A DNA stretch of 64,000 nucleotides from an uncultured Alphaproteobacteria bacterium (GCA_902547955.1 CACCPY010000002.1:91622-155621); one strand, 5' to 3'; numbered from the stretch's first letter, positions 18,702 through 29,121 are shown. Numbers and translations: made by a program. Notes: generated by a model not told the origin, from the letters alone.

Positions 18702-19796
18702 ATGAATTTAGTTGATAAGTATATTTTTAAACAACTTTTAAACAATTCTCTTCTAATACTTGTGCTTATCACTTCGGTTTTTTGTCTTGGAAAAAGTGTC
18801 CAGCTTATCGAATTAATGGTGAGCAGGGGGTTACCTGCTTCAGTTTTTTTTAAGTTGATTTTTAATTCTCTTCCACAAATCATCCCTACTCTGTTACCTA
18901 TAATTACTGGTCTTTCTATATTTTTTGTATATTCTAGAATGCAAACTGATAGGGAAATGGTTATCTTACAATCATCTGGTTTCTCAAATGTTGAATTGGT
19001 AAAACCTGTTTTTCTTTTTGGAACAATCTTAACTTTGCTAAGTTTTTTTTTTACTATTTATCAAGCTCCACTTTCTAATAAAAATTTTAAGATACTTTTA
19101 TATACTATTAAAAACGACTATTCTTCCACACTACTTCAAGCAGGGATGTTTAATACAATTGGAAAAGATTTTACAATTTTTATAAAACAAAATAATAAAG
19201 ATGGTCTGCATAATATTTTTATACATGATACTCGCGACGAAAATAAGCCAACAACACTTATTGCAAAAAAAGGAAAAATTATAAATACTGATTTGGTAAC
19301 AAAAATTTTTTTAAGACAAGGTTCTCAGCACTTTCAGTCTAAAGACAAAAAATTATCAATTCTTTACTTTGATGAGTATTTGCTCAACATTAATCAAGAA
19401 AGTGATAATAATTTCCTTACTAGATGGAAGTCGCCATCAGAACGTACTCTAGATGAATTAATGTTTCCTGATAAAAACTCTCTTGATGATATTAAAAACC
19501 TTCAAGCATTTAAAGCCGAAATAACATTAAGATTTGCAATGCCCATTAACGTGTTATCATTTAGTATTTTTCTCTTAGGTTTTATTTTAAATCTAAAATT
19601 CGATAGAGTTGAAAACATTTCAAGAACTGTAAAAATTCTTTCATTAATTGTTTTTTTACAAATTTTATCAATTATTTCATCAAATGTTTCAATTAAATTT
19701 GAAAATATGCATTATGTAAACTTCTTTCCTTCAGTGTTCTCAATAACTTTTTCAATTTTTTTTCTATTAAAGTCCAGGAAAATTATTTATGATTAA
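18702..19796 (+). CDS. lptF: LPS export ABC permease LptF
   Basis: Inner-membrane half of the LptB2FG transporter that extracts lipopolysaccharide and hands it to LptC/LptA. 364 aa, with paired helices at each end (about 14-110 and 275-362) around a periplasmic jellyroll domain. The start MNLVDKYIFKQLLNN and the motif RMQTDREMVILQSSGFSN (coupling helix facing LptB) are typical. It heads an envelope operon; the end overlaps lptG by 8 bases. Confidence 0.93.
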   Translation: MNLVDKYIFKQLLNNSLLILVLITSVFCLGKSVQLIELMVSRGLPASVFFKLIFNSLPQIIPTLLPIITGLSIFFVYSRMQTDREMVILQSSGFSNVELVKPVFLFGTILTLLSFFFTIYQAPLSNKNFKILLYTIKNDYSSTLLQAGMFNTIGKDFTIFIKQNNKDGLHNIFIHDTRDENKPTTLIAKKGKIINTDLVTKIFLRQGSQHFQSKDKKLSILYFDEYLLNINQESDNNFLTRWKSPSERTLDELMFPDKNSLDDIKNLQAFKAEITLRFAMPINVLSFSIFLLGFILNLKFDRVENISRTVKILSLIVFLQILSIISSNVSIKFENMHYVNFFPSVFSITFSIFFLLKSRKIIYD

Positions 19797-20883
19797 AAAT
19801 CCAATTATTCTTAGATATCTTATAAAAGAAAATATTTATTCATTTCTGATTATTTTTTCATTTTCTTGTTTACTATTCATTTCAATTGATCTTATTGAGT
19901 TAATTAGAAGAAGTTCTAGTAAAGAAATAGATTTTTTAATTTTATTAAAAATGGCAATTTTTCATATTCCAACTTTGTTTCCTTTAATTCTTCCAACGGT
20001 TTTTCTTTTAAGTTCTATGCACACTTATATGAAACTCAATAAAAATAATGAGCTTACTGTTTTGAGAGCATCAGGTTTTTCAATATGGTCGCTTATATTT
20101 CCATCAATTTTTAATGTGGTCATTATAAGCTTTTTATATTTGCTAGTTTTTAATCCAATTTTTGCTTTCATGAATATTAAATTTAAAAACTATGAAAGTA
20201 TTTTTTTCAAAGGTAACGCTGGTTTATTTACAATTTCTGAGACTGGTCTTTGGCTTAGAGAAAAAAATGAAAATTTTGAGTATGTAATTAATTCTCAGCA
20301 TTATTCCTTTGAAAATAAAACATTAAACAATGTAAAGATTTTTAAGTTTGATTTAAATAACAAATTTCTAGAAAGAATTGATGTTGAAAATGTTAAAATG
20401 GAAAGTGACAAACTTTGGCAACTAGAAAGTGGTTTTAGATTAAAAATTAATGAAAATCCAGAATCATTTCAAAAAAAATACTTAGAGATAAATTTAGATG
20501 CCAATAAAATTGAAAAAAACTTTAGACCCCCGGAAACAATCAGTTTTTGGAGTATAAATGATTATATAAAAAATCTTGAAAATTCAGGATTTTCTGCAAA
20601 AAAACATGAAGTGTATAAAAATTATTTGTATTCCTTTCCGCTTATTCTTATTTCGATGGTTCTCTTGGGTTGTATTTTATCGGTTAAAAAGGACAGAATT
20701 AAAAAAAACTTAATTAAAATAATATATGGAATAGTTATTGGGGTTATCTTTCATTTCCTCTCTGATGTTGTAAAAACTTTCGGACAAACAGGTACACTTA
20801 ATATTTTTCTTTCTGTCTGGTCAATTCCAATTATTTTTAACTTAGTTTTAGTTAGTACATTGATTCATCTTGAAGATGGTTAA
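19789..20883 (+). CDS. lptG: LPS export ABC permease LptG
   Basis: Partner of LptF, same architecture: N-terminal helices, periplasmic middle domain, C-terminal helices. The coupling segment NKNNELTVLRASGFSIWSL identifies the family. 364 aa. The order lptF-lptG-lptD-surA-pdxA-rsmA is conserved in alphaproteobacteria. LptB, LptC and LptA are not in the window. Confidence 0.93.
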   Translation: MIKNPIILRYLIKENIYSFLIIFSFSCLLFISIDLIELIRRSSSKEIDFLILLKMAIFHIPTLFPLILPTVFLLSSMHTYMKLNKNNELTVLRASGFSIWSLIFPSIFNVVIISFLYLLVFNPIFAFMNIKFKNYESIFFKGNAGLFTISETGLWLREKNENFEYVINSQHYSFENKTLNNVKIFKFDLNNKFLERIDVENVKMESDKLWQLESGFRLKINENPESFQKKYLEINLDANKIEKNFRPPETISFWSINDYIKNLENSGFSAKKHEVYKNYLYSFPLILISMVLLGCILSVKKDRIKKNLIKIIYGIVIGVIFHFLSDVVKTFGQTGTLNIFLSVWSIPIIFNLVLVSTLIHLEDG

Positions 20884-23044
20884 ATTTTTCATCATAGTTT
20901 TAATTTTTGTAAATTTTTCCTCCTTTTCAAATGATAAAATCGAAATAAATGCAGATCAATTTACCTACGATAAAGACAATACAAGAATCTACGCTACGGG
21001 AAATGTTGAAATATTAGATTCCGAATTTAAACTATTGGCTGAAAAGGTTTTTGTAAATAATTCTTCAAGAGTAATTTCTGCAAGAGAAAATGTTAAAATT
21101 TTTAATATTGATGGGACAATACTCAAAGCAGAAAAAATTGTTGCAGATCAAAATTTAAATAATGCATTAATTTTAAATAATTACTTATATATTCCTGGTA
21201 AAAAATTTAATGATAAAGAAAATTTTTTAAGAATTGCAGCAAAAAAAGTGGAGAGGAGAAACAAAACTTGGGAAAAAATGGAGTTTGGAAAATTTACTGC
21301 ATGTAAATTATGCTATAATGAAGAAAAGAAAAAATACGATCCGCCACTTATTCAATTAAAGGCAAAAAAAATAATTCATGACAAAAAAGATTTAGACGTG
21401 AAATACTACGATGCTTTTTTTGATTTCAAGGGAAAAAGTATTTTTTATCTTCCCTATTTCTCTCATCCATCACCATTAGTAAAAAGAAAATCTGGTTTTT
21501 TAGCTCCAAGTTTTTTTCAAACGCACTTTTTTGGTTTTGGTACAGATATTCCCTATTATTATTCAATAAATGATTATCATGATGTAACAATAATCCCGAA
21601 GTTTTCACAAAAAAAAAATCCTGCCTTATTTCTTGAACACAGAAAAAACTTTTCTGATGGAGAAATAAAAACTGAGTTTAGTGGAACAATTGAAAACCAA
21701 GAAGTGAATGAATTGAAAGAAAATAAAAAGAGAGGTCATATTAAGAGTGTTGGCTCTTTTGACCTATCACCGAACTCTTATCTTGATTTTAAAGTTCACA
21801 GAACAACGGATAGGAATTATCTAAATACCTACAAATATAACTACAAAGATACCTTAGAATCAAATTTTAAAATTGAAAGTTTAAGGTCAAATAATTTTTA
21901 TAGCTTTCAATCCTATTTGTTTCAGGATTTAAGACAACGGTTTGATAGAAAGGAAACACCTAAAGTATTACCTAGAATTTTAATTGAGTTAAATTCAGAT
22001 TCTAAAAATAATAGTTTTAATTACAACACAAATATTGAATTCTCTAATATAATAAGAACTAATGGAAATGAAACAAAGAAATTATTTTTTCAACAAAAAT
22101 TTGAATTTCCAAAAACTTTTGATGACGGTACTTTTTTCAAACCAGGAGTCCATTTAAATGGCGGTGTTTATAATATTGAAAAATTTCAGAATCCTAAAAA
22201 TGGTAAATTTGAATTCAATAAATATAGATCAAATTTTTTTCCACAATTATTCATGGAGTTAAGTAAACCATATTACAAGAAAAACAGTGATTATATTACT
22301 ATTATAACTCCAAAAATATTAGCGGTTAAATCGAATAAAAATGCTTTTTTCAGAGAAATTCCAGATGAAAGTGATATCAACAATTTCGATTTTGATTTCA
22401 TCGATTTGTTCAATGTTAATCGTATTGCAGGAAACGACAGGTTTGATTCTTCCTCCAGAATAGATTATGGATTATCTTTTTTAAAAAAGAAGATTTATAA
22501 AGATAACGATATTACACTTTTAGAAATTGGACAGAGTTATCAACTTGGACAAAACAAATATCTTGAAAATAATTCTGGTATAAATGATAAATTCTCAGAT
22601 ATAGTAGTAAATTTTAGACTTGTCCCTCACGAAAGTATTAAAATAAATTCATACCTAAAAATTGATAAAAAAGACTCAACCATTAAAACAGCATATTCTG
22701 ATTTTTTAATTCATCAAAAAAAATCATTACTCTCTATTAGTAATATAAAATCTGCACCAGTGGTTAATATAAACGGAGAAAACGAAATAGATGGTAAAAA
22801 TCAATTTTCTATGAGATATACCCAACAAATAGATGATTATTGGAACTTTACTAGCTTTACAACATTTGATAAAAGAAAAAAAATTAAAATGTACAATTTT
22901 GGAGCGAAGCTTAAATATGAAGATGAATGTTTTGGAGTATCTTTTTTGTGGACAAGACAGTTCACTCATAACCCTGAAGACCCAACATCAAATAATTTTA
23001 CCTTTCTATTCAGCATAAAGGAGATAATGGAGAGTGATTTATAA
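20876..23044 (+). CDS. lptD: LPS assembly outer-membrane protein LptD
   Basis: Outer-membrane translocon that inserts lipopolysaccharide into the outer leaflet. 722 aa from ATG 20876 (an in-frame TTG at 20870 is less likely). Signal peptide about 1-18 (ends NFSSFS), N-terminal OstA-like beta-jellyroll (KIEINADQFTYDKDNTRIYATGNVEI), then a large beta-barrel with LPYFSHPSPLVKRKSGFLAPS. Cys residues near ACKLC and DECFG could form the inter-domain disulfide seen in the family. Shares lptG's last bases. Confidence 0.93.
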   Translation: MVKFFIIVLIFVNFSSFSNDKIEINADQFTYDKDNTRIYATGNVEILDSEFKLLAEKVFVNNSSRVISARENVKIFNIDGTILKAEKIVADQNLNNALILNNYLYIPGKKFNDKENFLRIAAKKVERRNKTWEKMEFGKFTACKLCYNEEKKKYDPPLIQLKAKKIIHDKKDLDVKYYDAFFDFKGKSIFYLPYFSHPSPLVKRKSGFLAPSFFQTHFFGFGTDIPYYYSINDYHDVTIIPKFSQKKNPALFLEHRKNFSDGEIKTEFSGTIENQEVNELKENKKRGHIKSVGSFDLSPNSYLDFKVHRTTDRNYLNTYKYNYKDTLESNFKIESLRSNNFYSFQSYLFQDLRQRFDRKETPKVLPRILIELNSDSKNNSFNYNTNIEFSNIIRTNGNETKKLFFQQKFEFPKTFDDGTFFKPGVHLNGGVYNIEKFQNPKNGKFEFNKYRSNFFPQLFMELSKPYYKKNSDYITIITPKILAVKSNKNAFFREIPDESDINNFDFDFIDLFNVNRIAGNDRFDSSSRIDYGLSFLKKKIYKDNDITLLEIGQSYQLGQNKYLENNSGINDKFSDIVVNFRLVPHESIKINSYLKIDKKDSTIKTAYSDFLIHQKKSLLSISNIKSAPVVNINGENEIDGKNQFSMRYTQQIDDYWNFTSFTTFDKRKKIKMYNFGAKLKYEDECFGVSFLWTRQFTHNPEDPTSNNFTFLFSIKEIMESDL

Positions 23045-24275
23045 AAAAGTTATTGTGTTCTTAAAATTTATTTTTTTAATTTTCATTTTTTATCATTATG
23101 GTTTTTTTAAATTTCAAAGTAAATCTATTGAAAAATTTGAAGGACTTATTGTAAGCGTTAATTCAAATGTTCTCACAACTTATGATCTCTCAGAAAGAAT
23201 AAAGCTTGCATTAAAAGCTTTGGATCTTGAGGATAATATTTCCAACAGAGATAATGTTCGTGAAAAAGTACTGGAACTGTTAATAATTGAAAAAATAAAG
23301 AAATCAGAAGCTGCAAAGGAAAATATTAATCACACAAAGGATGAACTAATTGACTTTGCCTCTTTGCTATATAATTTTCCAAGAGAGCAATTCGAGGAGT
23401 TTAAATTATTCATTAATAAAGAAAATAGCATCGATGTTGATATTCTCATGGAACAACTATCCGCTGAATTAATGTGGAAAAAATTATTACAAAAAAAGTT
23501 CTCCTCTAAAATTATAATAAGTCAGCAAGAAATTGAAAAAATACTAAATGATGAAAAAAAAAAACAAGGTAAATATGAATATAATTTTACAGAGGTTTTT
23601 TTTGAAAATAAAACCAATAATGATTGGTCAGAATCAAAAAAAAAATTAAAAAATTTTGTTTCATTATTAGATCAAGGGATTTCATTTAATAATCTTGCTG
23701 ATAAATACGGATTTGGAAATGAAAATCAAGATTCTGATGTTAACTGGACCATTGAAGATAATTTAGATATTCAAGTAAAAAAAATCTTAACAGAAATGAA
23801 AGAGGGAGACATTTCTAAGGAAATAAAAGTTAGTGATGGTTATAAAATCGTCAAGTTAAATAGAAAAAGGATTTTTGGATATGAAATGCTTAAATATTCT
23901 TTTATCAAAATATCATCCTTTGAAATTGAAGATCTAGATTTTTCAAAATTTTCATCAATAAGTTGCTCAGATGATAAATTTAACATAAATGACAAAATTT
24001 CTGCTATAAAACTAACGGATGTTGTTGCTAATGAAATGGTAAATGTTTATTTAGAAAAACTTAAGAAACTTGAAAATGGAAAATTTTCAACTGTTATAAG
24101 TCATGACAACCAATTCAGTGTTCTCAAGTTATGTAATAAAAAAAATGAACTTAATCAAGTAGAAAAAAGAAACAAAATACAAAATAATCTATACGCAAAA
24201 AAATTTAACCAGCTAGCTAGTACTTTTATTGCAAATCTTCGAAAAAATGCAAATATAAAATACTTCAATAAGTAA
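23034..24275 (+). CDS. surA: SurA-like periplasmic chaperone / PpiC peptidyl-prolyl isomerase
   Basis: 413 aa protein with an N-terminal membrane or signal segment (about 4-24), a SurA-type N-domain (GLIVSVNSNVLTTYDLSERIKLAL) and one recognisable parvulin-like domain (about 175-285; ending SKEIKVSDGYKIVKLNRKR). It helps fold outer-membrane proteins such as LptD encoded just upstream. The start is GTG at 23034, nine bases after AAGGAG, overlapping lptD by 11 bases. Parvulin residues are weakly kept, so isomerase activity is unsure. Confidence 0.82.
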   Translation: MIYKKVIVFLKFIFLIFIFYHYGFFKFQSKSIEKFEGLIVSVNSNVLTTYDLSERIKLALKALDLEDNISNRDNVREKVLELLIIEKIKKSEAAKENINHTKDELIDFASLLYNFPREQFEEFKLFINKENSIDVDILMEQLSAELMWKKLLQKKFSSKIIISQQEIEKILNDEKKKQGKYEYNFTEVFFENKTNNDWSESKKKLKNFVSLLDQGISFNNLADKYGFGNENQDSDVNWTIEDNLDIQVKKILTEMKEGDISKEIKVSDGYKIVKLNRKRIFGYEMLKYSFIKISSFEIEDLDFSKFSSISCSDDKFNINDKISAIKLTDVVANEMVNVYLEKLKKLENGKFSTVISHDNQFSVLKLCNKKNELNQVEKRNKIQNNLYAKKFNQLASTFIANLRKNANIKYFNK

Positions 24276-24281
24276 TAAGTA

Positions 24282-25301
24282 ATGAAAAAAAAACCAATAG
24301 TTGTTTCAATGGGTGAGCCATCAGGTATATCCACTGAAATAATCTTAAAATCATGGAAATACAGAAATAGATATAAACTTTATCCGTTTTTCATAGTTGA
24401 TAATATTCAAAAAGTAAAAAAAATGATTGAATATTTAGGTTTGAAAATTGAAACTCAGATCATAAATGATCCCTGTGAAGCAAACAATTTTTTTAAATAT
24501 AAACTTCCAATTTTTAATATCGATGAAAAAGTTGATTTTAGACTTGGTAAACCAAATAAAAAAAATGCAAAAATAATTCTTAGGTCTATAAAAATATCGT
24601 TTGATTTTGTTGCACAAAAAAAAGCACTTGGGTTATTAACCTTACCAGTATGTAAAAGAACATTAAAAAGTGCAGGATTTAAATTTAATGGACAGACTGA
24701 ATTTATTGGTGATCTTTCCAAAAAAAAATTTCGTCATAAAAATAAAGAAATAATGATTTTATCCACCACAAAACCCTCAGACAAAGGAAAAAATTTAATA
24801 GTGGGTTTGGTTACAACTCATATCCCACTAAAAAGAATTTTTAGTTTTTTAAAAAAAAAAGAAATAGAAGAAAAACTTTTGATTTTTAGAAATTCTTTAA
24901 AAAAAATTTGGAAAATTAAGCAACCACGAATTGGAATTACAGGTTTAAACCCACATTCAGGAGAAGATGGACTCATTGGTGATGAGGAAAAAAAAGTTAT
25001 TGAACCAATTATAAAAAAATTAAAAACCAAAGGGATACATGTATCTGGTCCACTTAGCAGTGATACCTGTTTTTTTAAAAATATAAGAGAGAAATATGAT
25101 GGAATTTTGTGTCTTTATCATGACCAAGCACTATCACCAATAAAAACACTTGATTTTTTCAACTCAATAAATGTTACCGCTGGACTTCCCATAATAAGAG
25201 TATCCCCAGATCATGGACCAGCATTTGACATAGCAAAGTTAAAATTAGCAAAAATAAATAGTGTTATATCATCTATTAAATTTTTAGAGAGACATGGTTG
25301 A
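24282..25301 (+). CDS. pdxA: 4-hydroxythreonine-4-phosphate dehydrogenase
   Basis: NAD-dependent enzyme of pyridoxal phosphate synthesis, 339 aa. Metal-binding histidines are present in TTHIPLKRI, GLNPHSGEDG and CLYHDQALSPIKTL; VSPDHGPAFDIA is conserved. The substrate-binding GHTE motif reads GQTE (Lys-Phe-Asn-Gly-Gln-Thr-Glu), replacing a normally conserved His. Standard position between surA and rsmA. Confidence 0.92.
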   Translation: MKKKPIVVSMGEPSGISTEIILKSWKYRNRYKLYPFFIVDNIQKVKKMIEYLGLKIETQIINDPCEANNFFKYKLPIFNIDEKVDFRLGKPNKKNAKIILRSIKISFDFVAQKKALGLLTLPVCKRTLKSAGFKFNGQTEFIGDLSKKKFRHKNKEIMILSTTKPSDKGKNLIVGLVTTHIPLKRIFSFLKKKEIEEKLLIFRNSLKKIWKIKQPRIGITGLNPHSGEDGLIGDEEKKVIEPIIKKLKTKGIHVSGPLSSDTCFFKNIREKYDGILCLYHDQALSPIKTLDFFNSINVTAGLPIIRVSPDHGPAFDIAKLKLAKINSVISSIKFLERHG

Positions 25302-26074
25302 TGCCAAGCTTTTATCACAAAAAATCCCTAGGTCAAAACTTTCTTCACAACAGAAAACTTCTAGAAAGAATAAGTAAAATAAAAAAACTATGCAATGAAA
25401 ACGTCATTGAGATTGGTCCTGGCAGTGGTTCACTAACTGAGTTTATATTAAGAGAAAATCCAAAAAACCTCACTGTTATTGAAAAAGATGAGGATTTAAA
25501 ACCAAATTTAAATAAATTTAAAAAAAGGTATCCAAAAAATTTCAATCTTATATTTGATGATGCATTAACTTTTGATTTATCTACTTTATCTAAAAAAAAA
25601 ATAATTTTAATTGGAAACTTACCCTATAACATTGCAACAACTCTAATAATTGATTGGGTGAAAAATTATAAAATTTTTAAAGCTTTAGTTGTAATGGTTC
25701 AAAAAGAAGTAGCCCAAAGATTATACGCAAAAGCTGGAACAAAGTTTTACAGTAGAACGTCAGTTCTTGTTCAAGCTAATGCTTCTGTTGAGGAAAAATT
25801 TGAAGTAAGCGCAAATAATTTTTTTCCACAACCAAAAATCAATTCGTCTGTAATTGAAATCACACCTAAGAAAAAAAACTTTAACTATGAAAATCTTGAC
25901 AAAATTTTAAAAAAATCTTTTCTACATAGAAGAAAAATACTGAAAAATAATTTAAAAAATTTAAGTATTGAATTAAAAAAAAAAATTAAAGAAAAAGGAA
26001 TAAATTTATCTTCAAGACCACAGGATTTATCCCCAGATGATTACATAAAACTTAGCAAAATATTATTTTGTTAG
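25298..26074 (+). CDS. rsmA: 16S rRNA dimethyladenosine transferase RsmA (KsgA)
   Basis: Methylates two adjacent adenines in helix 45 of 16S rRNA late in 30S assembly. 258 aa; KKSLGQNFLHNRKLLERI, the SAM loop EIGPGSGSLTEFIL and the catalytic GNLPYNIATTLI (NLPY) are all present. ATG overlaps the pdxA stop by 4 bases. The end overlaps gmk by 12 bases, tail to tail. Confidence 0.96.
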   Translation: MMPSFYHKKSLGQNFLHNRKLLERISKIKKLCNENVIEIGPGSGSLTEFILRENPKNLTVIEKDEDLKPNLNKFKKRYPKNFNLIFDDALTFDLSTLSKKKIILIGNLPYNIATTLIIDWVKNYKIFKALVVMVQKEVAQRLYAKAGTKFYSRTSVLVQANASVEEKFEVSANNFFPQPKINSSVIEITPKKKNFNYENLDKILKKSFLHRRKILKNNLKNLSIELKKKIKEKGINLSSRPQDLSPDDYIKLSKILFC

Positions 26075-26689
26075 TTTATCAATGAAATCAAAAATAAATT
26101 TTTGTCTAATTCTTTTTTTTCTCTCTGAATCTAAAATAGTTTTTACCTCTTTAGCGCTCTTTTTAATATCATGATTTATAATTATGTAATCATATTCAAT
26201 CCAATGGCTAATTTCAGATTTTGCTTTACTCATTCTTTTTTTAACAATCTCTTCACTGTCTTCGTTCCTTTTTTTTAATCGCTCTAACAAAATCTTATTA
26301 CTTGGCGGTAATACAAAAATAGAAACAACATCATTTTTTGAATAATCTACCAATTTCTGTGCACCCTGCCAGTCGATATCAAATAAAATATCTTTACCTT
26401 CGCTAATATTTTTTTCAATAAAGTTTTTTGGAGTTCCATAAAAATGATCAAAAACATGAGCACTTTCAACAAAGAAGTTTTTCGATTGTAAATAGTCAAA
26501 TTTTTTTTTTTTTACAAAAATATAATCTTTTCCATCTTTTTCACTTTTTCTTTTTGGTCTTGTCGTATAAGAAACTGACATTACTAAATTTTTGTCTGTT
26601 TCCAGAACTTTTTTACATATTGAGGTTTTACCCGCTCCTGAAGGTGATGATAATATCAGCATTATTCCTTTTCTTTGATTATTTTGCAT
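26063..26689 (-). CDS. gmk: Guanylate kinase
   Basis: GMP to GDP phosphorylation. 208 aa with the P-loop SSPSGAGKTSICKKVL, the GMP-binding SVSYTTRPKRKSEKDGKDYIFV, and DIDWQGAQKL. It is last in the fabD-fabG-acpP-fabF-mltG-gmk unit; its start overlaps mltG by 11 bases. Confidence 0.96.
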   Translation of the reverse strand: MQNNQRKGIMLILSSPSGAGKTSICKKVLETDKNLVMSVSYTTRPKRKSEKDGKDYIFVKKKKFDYLQSKNFFVESAHVFDHFYGTPKNFIEKNISEGKDILFDIDWQGAQKLVDYSKNDVVSIFVLPPSNKILLERLKKRNEDSEEIVKKRMSKAKSEISHWIEYDYIIINHDIKKSAKEVKTILDSERKKRIRQKFIFDFIDKLTK

Positions 26690-27620
26690 TTTTGATTGAC
26701 CTAATTCTTTCTAAGTGCTCTTTATAATTGACTGAAAAATAATGCTGTCCATTTTGGTTTTTTGCAACAAAGAACAAATAATTACTATTGTATGGTCTAG
26801 AAACTGCAATGAGTGATTCTTTTCCAGGATAACAAATGATCGATGGAGGTAATCCTTTGTTCATGTAAGTGTTATATTCAGAGTCAAATTTTAAGTCTTT
26901 TCTTAAAAGCTTTCGGCCAAGTTTTTTTACCCCTTTTGTTATTGCAAACTCAACTGTAGGATCTGATTGAAGCCTCATACCAATGCTCATCCTGTTAAAA
27001 AATACACCAGCTATTTTTCCTTTTTCACTCTTTATTGCCGTTTCCTTTTCTACTATTGAGGCTAGAATGTAAAGCTCATCTACGTTTTTTATTGGAATAT
27101 TTTTATCCCTTTTTTCCCAAATATCCTCAGAAAACCTCTGACTATAATTTATTATATTTTCTAAAATTCTCTCTGCTGTATCCGTAGCAAGATAACTGTA
27201 GGTGTCAGCAATAATATTATCTGGTATATCGTATATACTAACAACTGAATTTGGATCTATTTGCTTCAAAATTTTTAACAATTCATATTTATACATACCC
27301 TCAACCAGGGTAAATTTTCTATAAACAAAAGTTCCAGATAGAAGTTTTTTAGTAATGTTATAAATTGAATTTTTACCACTTAGTTGAAATTCTCCAAATT
27401 TAATTTTTTTTTCAAGAAAGTTTAATTTTATCCACAAGTTAAAAGCTGATTTATTTCTAATAATTTTTTTTTCATGTAACATTTTTGAAATCTCATGAAT
27501 TTTCATTCCTTGTTGAATTACGATAGTAGAATTAGAAATTTCTTTATCGTAAGAAAAAAATAAATAATAGAAAAGATTAAAAAAAGTGATTAGCAACAGG
27601 AAACTAAAACTTTTAGTCAC
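26679..27620 (-). CDS. mltG: Endolytic murein transglycosylase MltG (YceG-like)
   Basis: Single-pass inner-membrane lytic transglycosylase thought to cut nascent glycan chains and set their length. 313 aa; N-terminal membrane anchor (about 4-22), LysM-like region, then the catalytic domain with Glu in ASIVEKETAIKSEKGKIAGVFFNRM, LQSDPTVEFAI and NTYMNKGLPPSIICYPG. Usual position between fabF and gmk in alphaproteobacteria. Confidence 0.94.
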   Translation of the reverse strand: MTKSFSFLLLITFFNLFYYLFFSYDKEISNSTIVIQQGMKIHEISKMLHEKKIIRNKSAFNLWIKLNFLEKKIKFGEFQLSGKNSIYNITKKLLSGTFVYRKFTLVEGMYKYELLKILKQIDPNSVVSIYDIPDNIIADTYSYLATDTAERILENIINYSQRFSEDIWEKRDKNIPIKNVDELYILASIVEKETAIKSEKGKIAGVFFNRMSIGMRLQSDPTVEFAITKGVKKLGRKLLRKDLKFDSEYNTYMNKGLPPSIICYPGKESLIAVSRPYNSNYLFFVAKNQNGQHYFSVNYKEHLERIRSIKNAK

Positions 27621-27626
27621 TTTTAC

Positions 27627-28880
27627 CTAAACATTCTTAAATATAAGAGATACGTTTGTTCCACCAAAGCCAAATGAGTTTGATAAGATAAACGAGCTTT
27701 TAAAATCTATACTTTGATGCGGAATTAGATTAATATCCGTGCAATCATCTGATGGACTATCAAGATTTAGGGTTGGAGGTAAAACACTTTCTTTTAAAGA
27801 AATTATTGAAAAAATTGCTTCAATCGCACCTGATGCACCTAGTAAATGTCCTGTTGAAGATTTGGTAGAAGACATAAAAATTTTATCTAAATTTTTTTCA
27901 AAAAGTTTTTTTACTGCATTATATTCAATCTCATCACCAAGTGGTGTCGATGTGCCATGTGCGTTGATATAGTCAATTGAGTCAGGGTTTATTCTAGCAT
28001 TTTTGAGAGCCATTTTCATCGCTCTAAACCCTCCGCTTCCGTCCTCAGAGGGAGCAGTAGGATGATATGCATCTCCGGTTAACCCATAACCGACGACCTC
28101 AGCATAAATTTTTGCAGACCTCTTTATCGCATGCTCATACTCCTCTAAAACAAGAATTCCAGAACCCTCGGATAAAACAAATCCATCTCTATCTTTATCC
28201 CAAGGTCTAGAAGCTTTATCAGGTGTTTCATTAAATTTTGTAGATAATGCTCTCATTGCGCAAAACCCTGCAATACCAAACCTTGTGCAAGCGGATTCTG
28301 TACCACCAGCAACCATAACGTCAGCATCTCCATAGGATATCATTCTGTAGGAATCACCGATGGCATGTGCACCAGATGCGCATGCTGTAACAACTGAGTG
28401 ATTGGGACCTTTGAAATTATGTTTAATTGATATGTGCCCTGCTGCTAAGTTTATTAAGCAGGAGGGTATAAAAAAAGGAGAGATTTTTCTAGGGCTTCTT
28501 TCAAGATTTTCTGCGCTTTTTTTTATACCATCTAAACCACCAATTCCAGAGCCAATCATTACGCCAGTTCTTTCGGAATCAATCTCATTAGCTGGTTTCC
28601 ATCCTGAATCTTGTATAGCCTCTTTTGCGGCAATAAGAGCAAACTGAATGAAAGGCTCCATTTTTTTTTCTTCTTTTGCTTCTATAACCTTTTCTGGGAA
28701 AAATTCTGGGTTTCCATCCTTTGGGATTTGGCCACCTACCTGAGATGTCAAGCCCATTATATCAAAGCCAGTAAGTTGTCTTATACCTGACTTTGAGTTT
28801 ATTAGTTGAGACCAGGAATGCTTAACCCCATAGCCGAGTGGACTGCACATCCCTATACCTGTAACTACCACTCTTCTCAT
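27627..28880 (-). CDS. fabF: Beta-ketoacyl-ACP synthase II
   Basis: Condensing enzyme elongating acyl-ACP. 417 aa with the Cys-His-His triad in VVTACASGAHAIG, NAHGTSTPLGD and KSSTGHLLGASGAIE. It follows acpP by 4 bases and precedes mltG, within the fatty-acid synthesis unit. Confidence 0.97.
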   Translation of the reverse strand: MRRVVVTGIGMCSPLGYGVKHSWSQLINSKSGIRQLTGFDIMGLTSQVGGQIPKDGNPEFFPEKVIEAKEEKKMEPFIQFALIAAKEAIQDSGWKPANEIDSERTGVMIGSGIGGLDGIKKSAENLERSPRKISPFFIPSCLINLAAGHISIKHNFKGPNHSVVTACASGAHAIGDSYRMISYGDADVMVAGGTESACTRFGIAGFCAMRALSTKFNETPDKASRPWDKDRDGFVLSEGSGILVLEEYEHAIKRSAKIYAEVVGYGLTGDAYHPTAPSEDGSGGFRAMKMALKNARINPDSIDYINAHGTSTPLGDEIEYNAVKKLFEKNLDKIFMSSTKSSTGHLLGASGAIEAIFSIISLKESVLPPTLNLDSPSDDCTDINLIPHQSIDFKSSFILSNSFGFGGTNVSLIFKNV

Positions 28881-28884
28881 ATTA

Positions 28885-29121
28885 TTAGTTTTGTGATTTC
28901 TCTATATGACCAATTGCATCTTTAATTGTTGTTATTTTTTCAGCCACATCATCGGGTATTTCTATACTAAATTCTTCTTCGAAAGCCATAACTAATTCTA
29001 CCGTATCTAAACTATCAGCACCTAAGTCATCGACAAAACTTGCGGAATCAATAACTTTATCTTCTTCAACACCTAAATGTTCAATTACAATTTTTTTTAC
29101 TCTTTCTGCAATGTCACTCAT
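28885..29121 (-). CDS. acpP: Acyl carrier protein
   Basis: 78 aa acidic carrier; the Ser in [12 protein letters not shown] takes the phosphopantetheine arm. The N-terminus [21 protein letters not shown] is the usual form. A Shine-Dalgarno-like AAGGAAAA precedes the ATG. The 68-base AT-rich gap upstream, the largest inside this unit, may hold an extra promoter for the abundant acpP-fabF part, though I see no clear consensus pair. Confidence 0.97.
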   Translation of the reverse strand: MSDIAERVKKIVIEHLGVEEDKVIDSASFVDDLGADSLDTVELVMAFEEEFSIEIPDDVAEKITTIKDAIGHIEKSQN

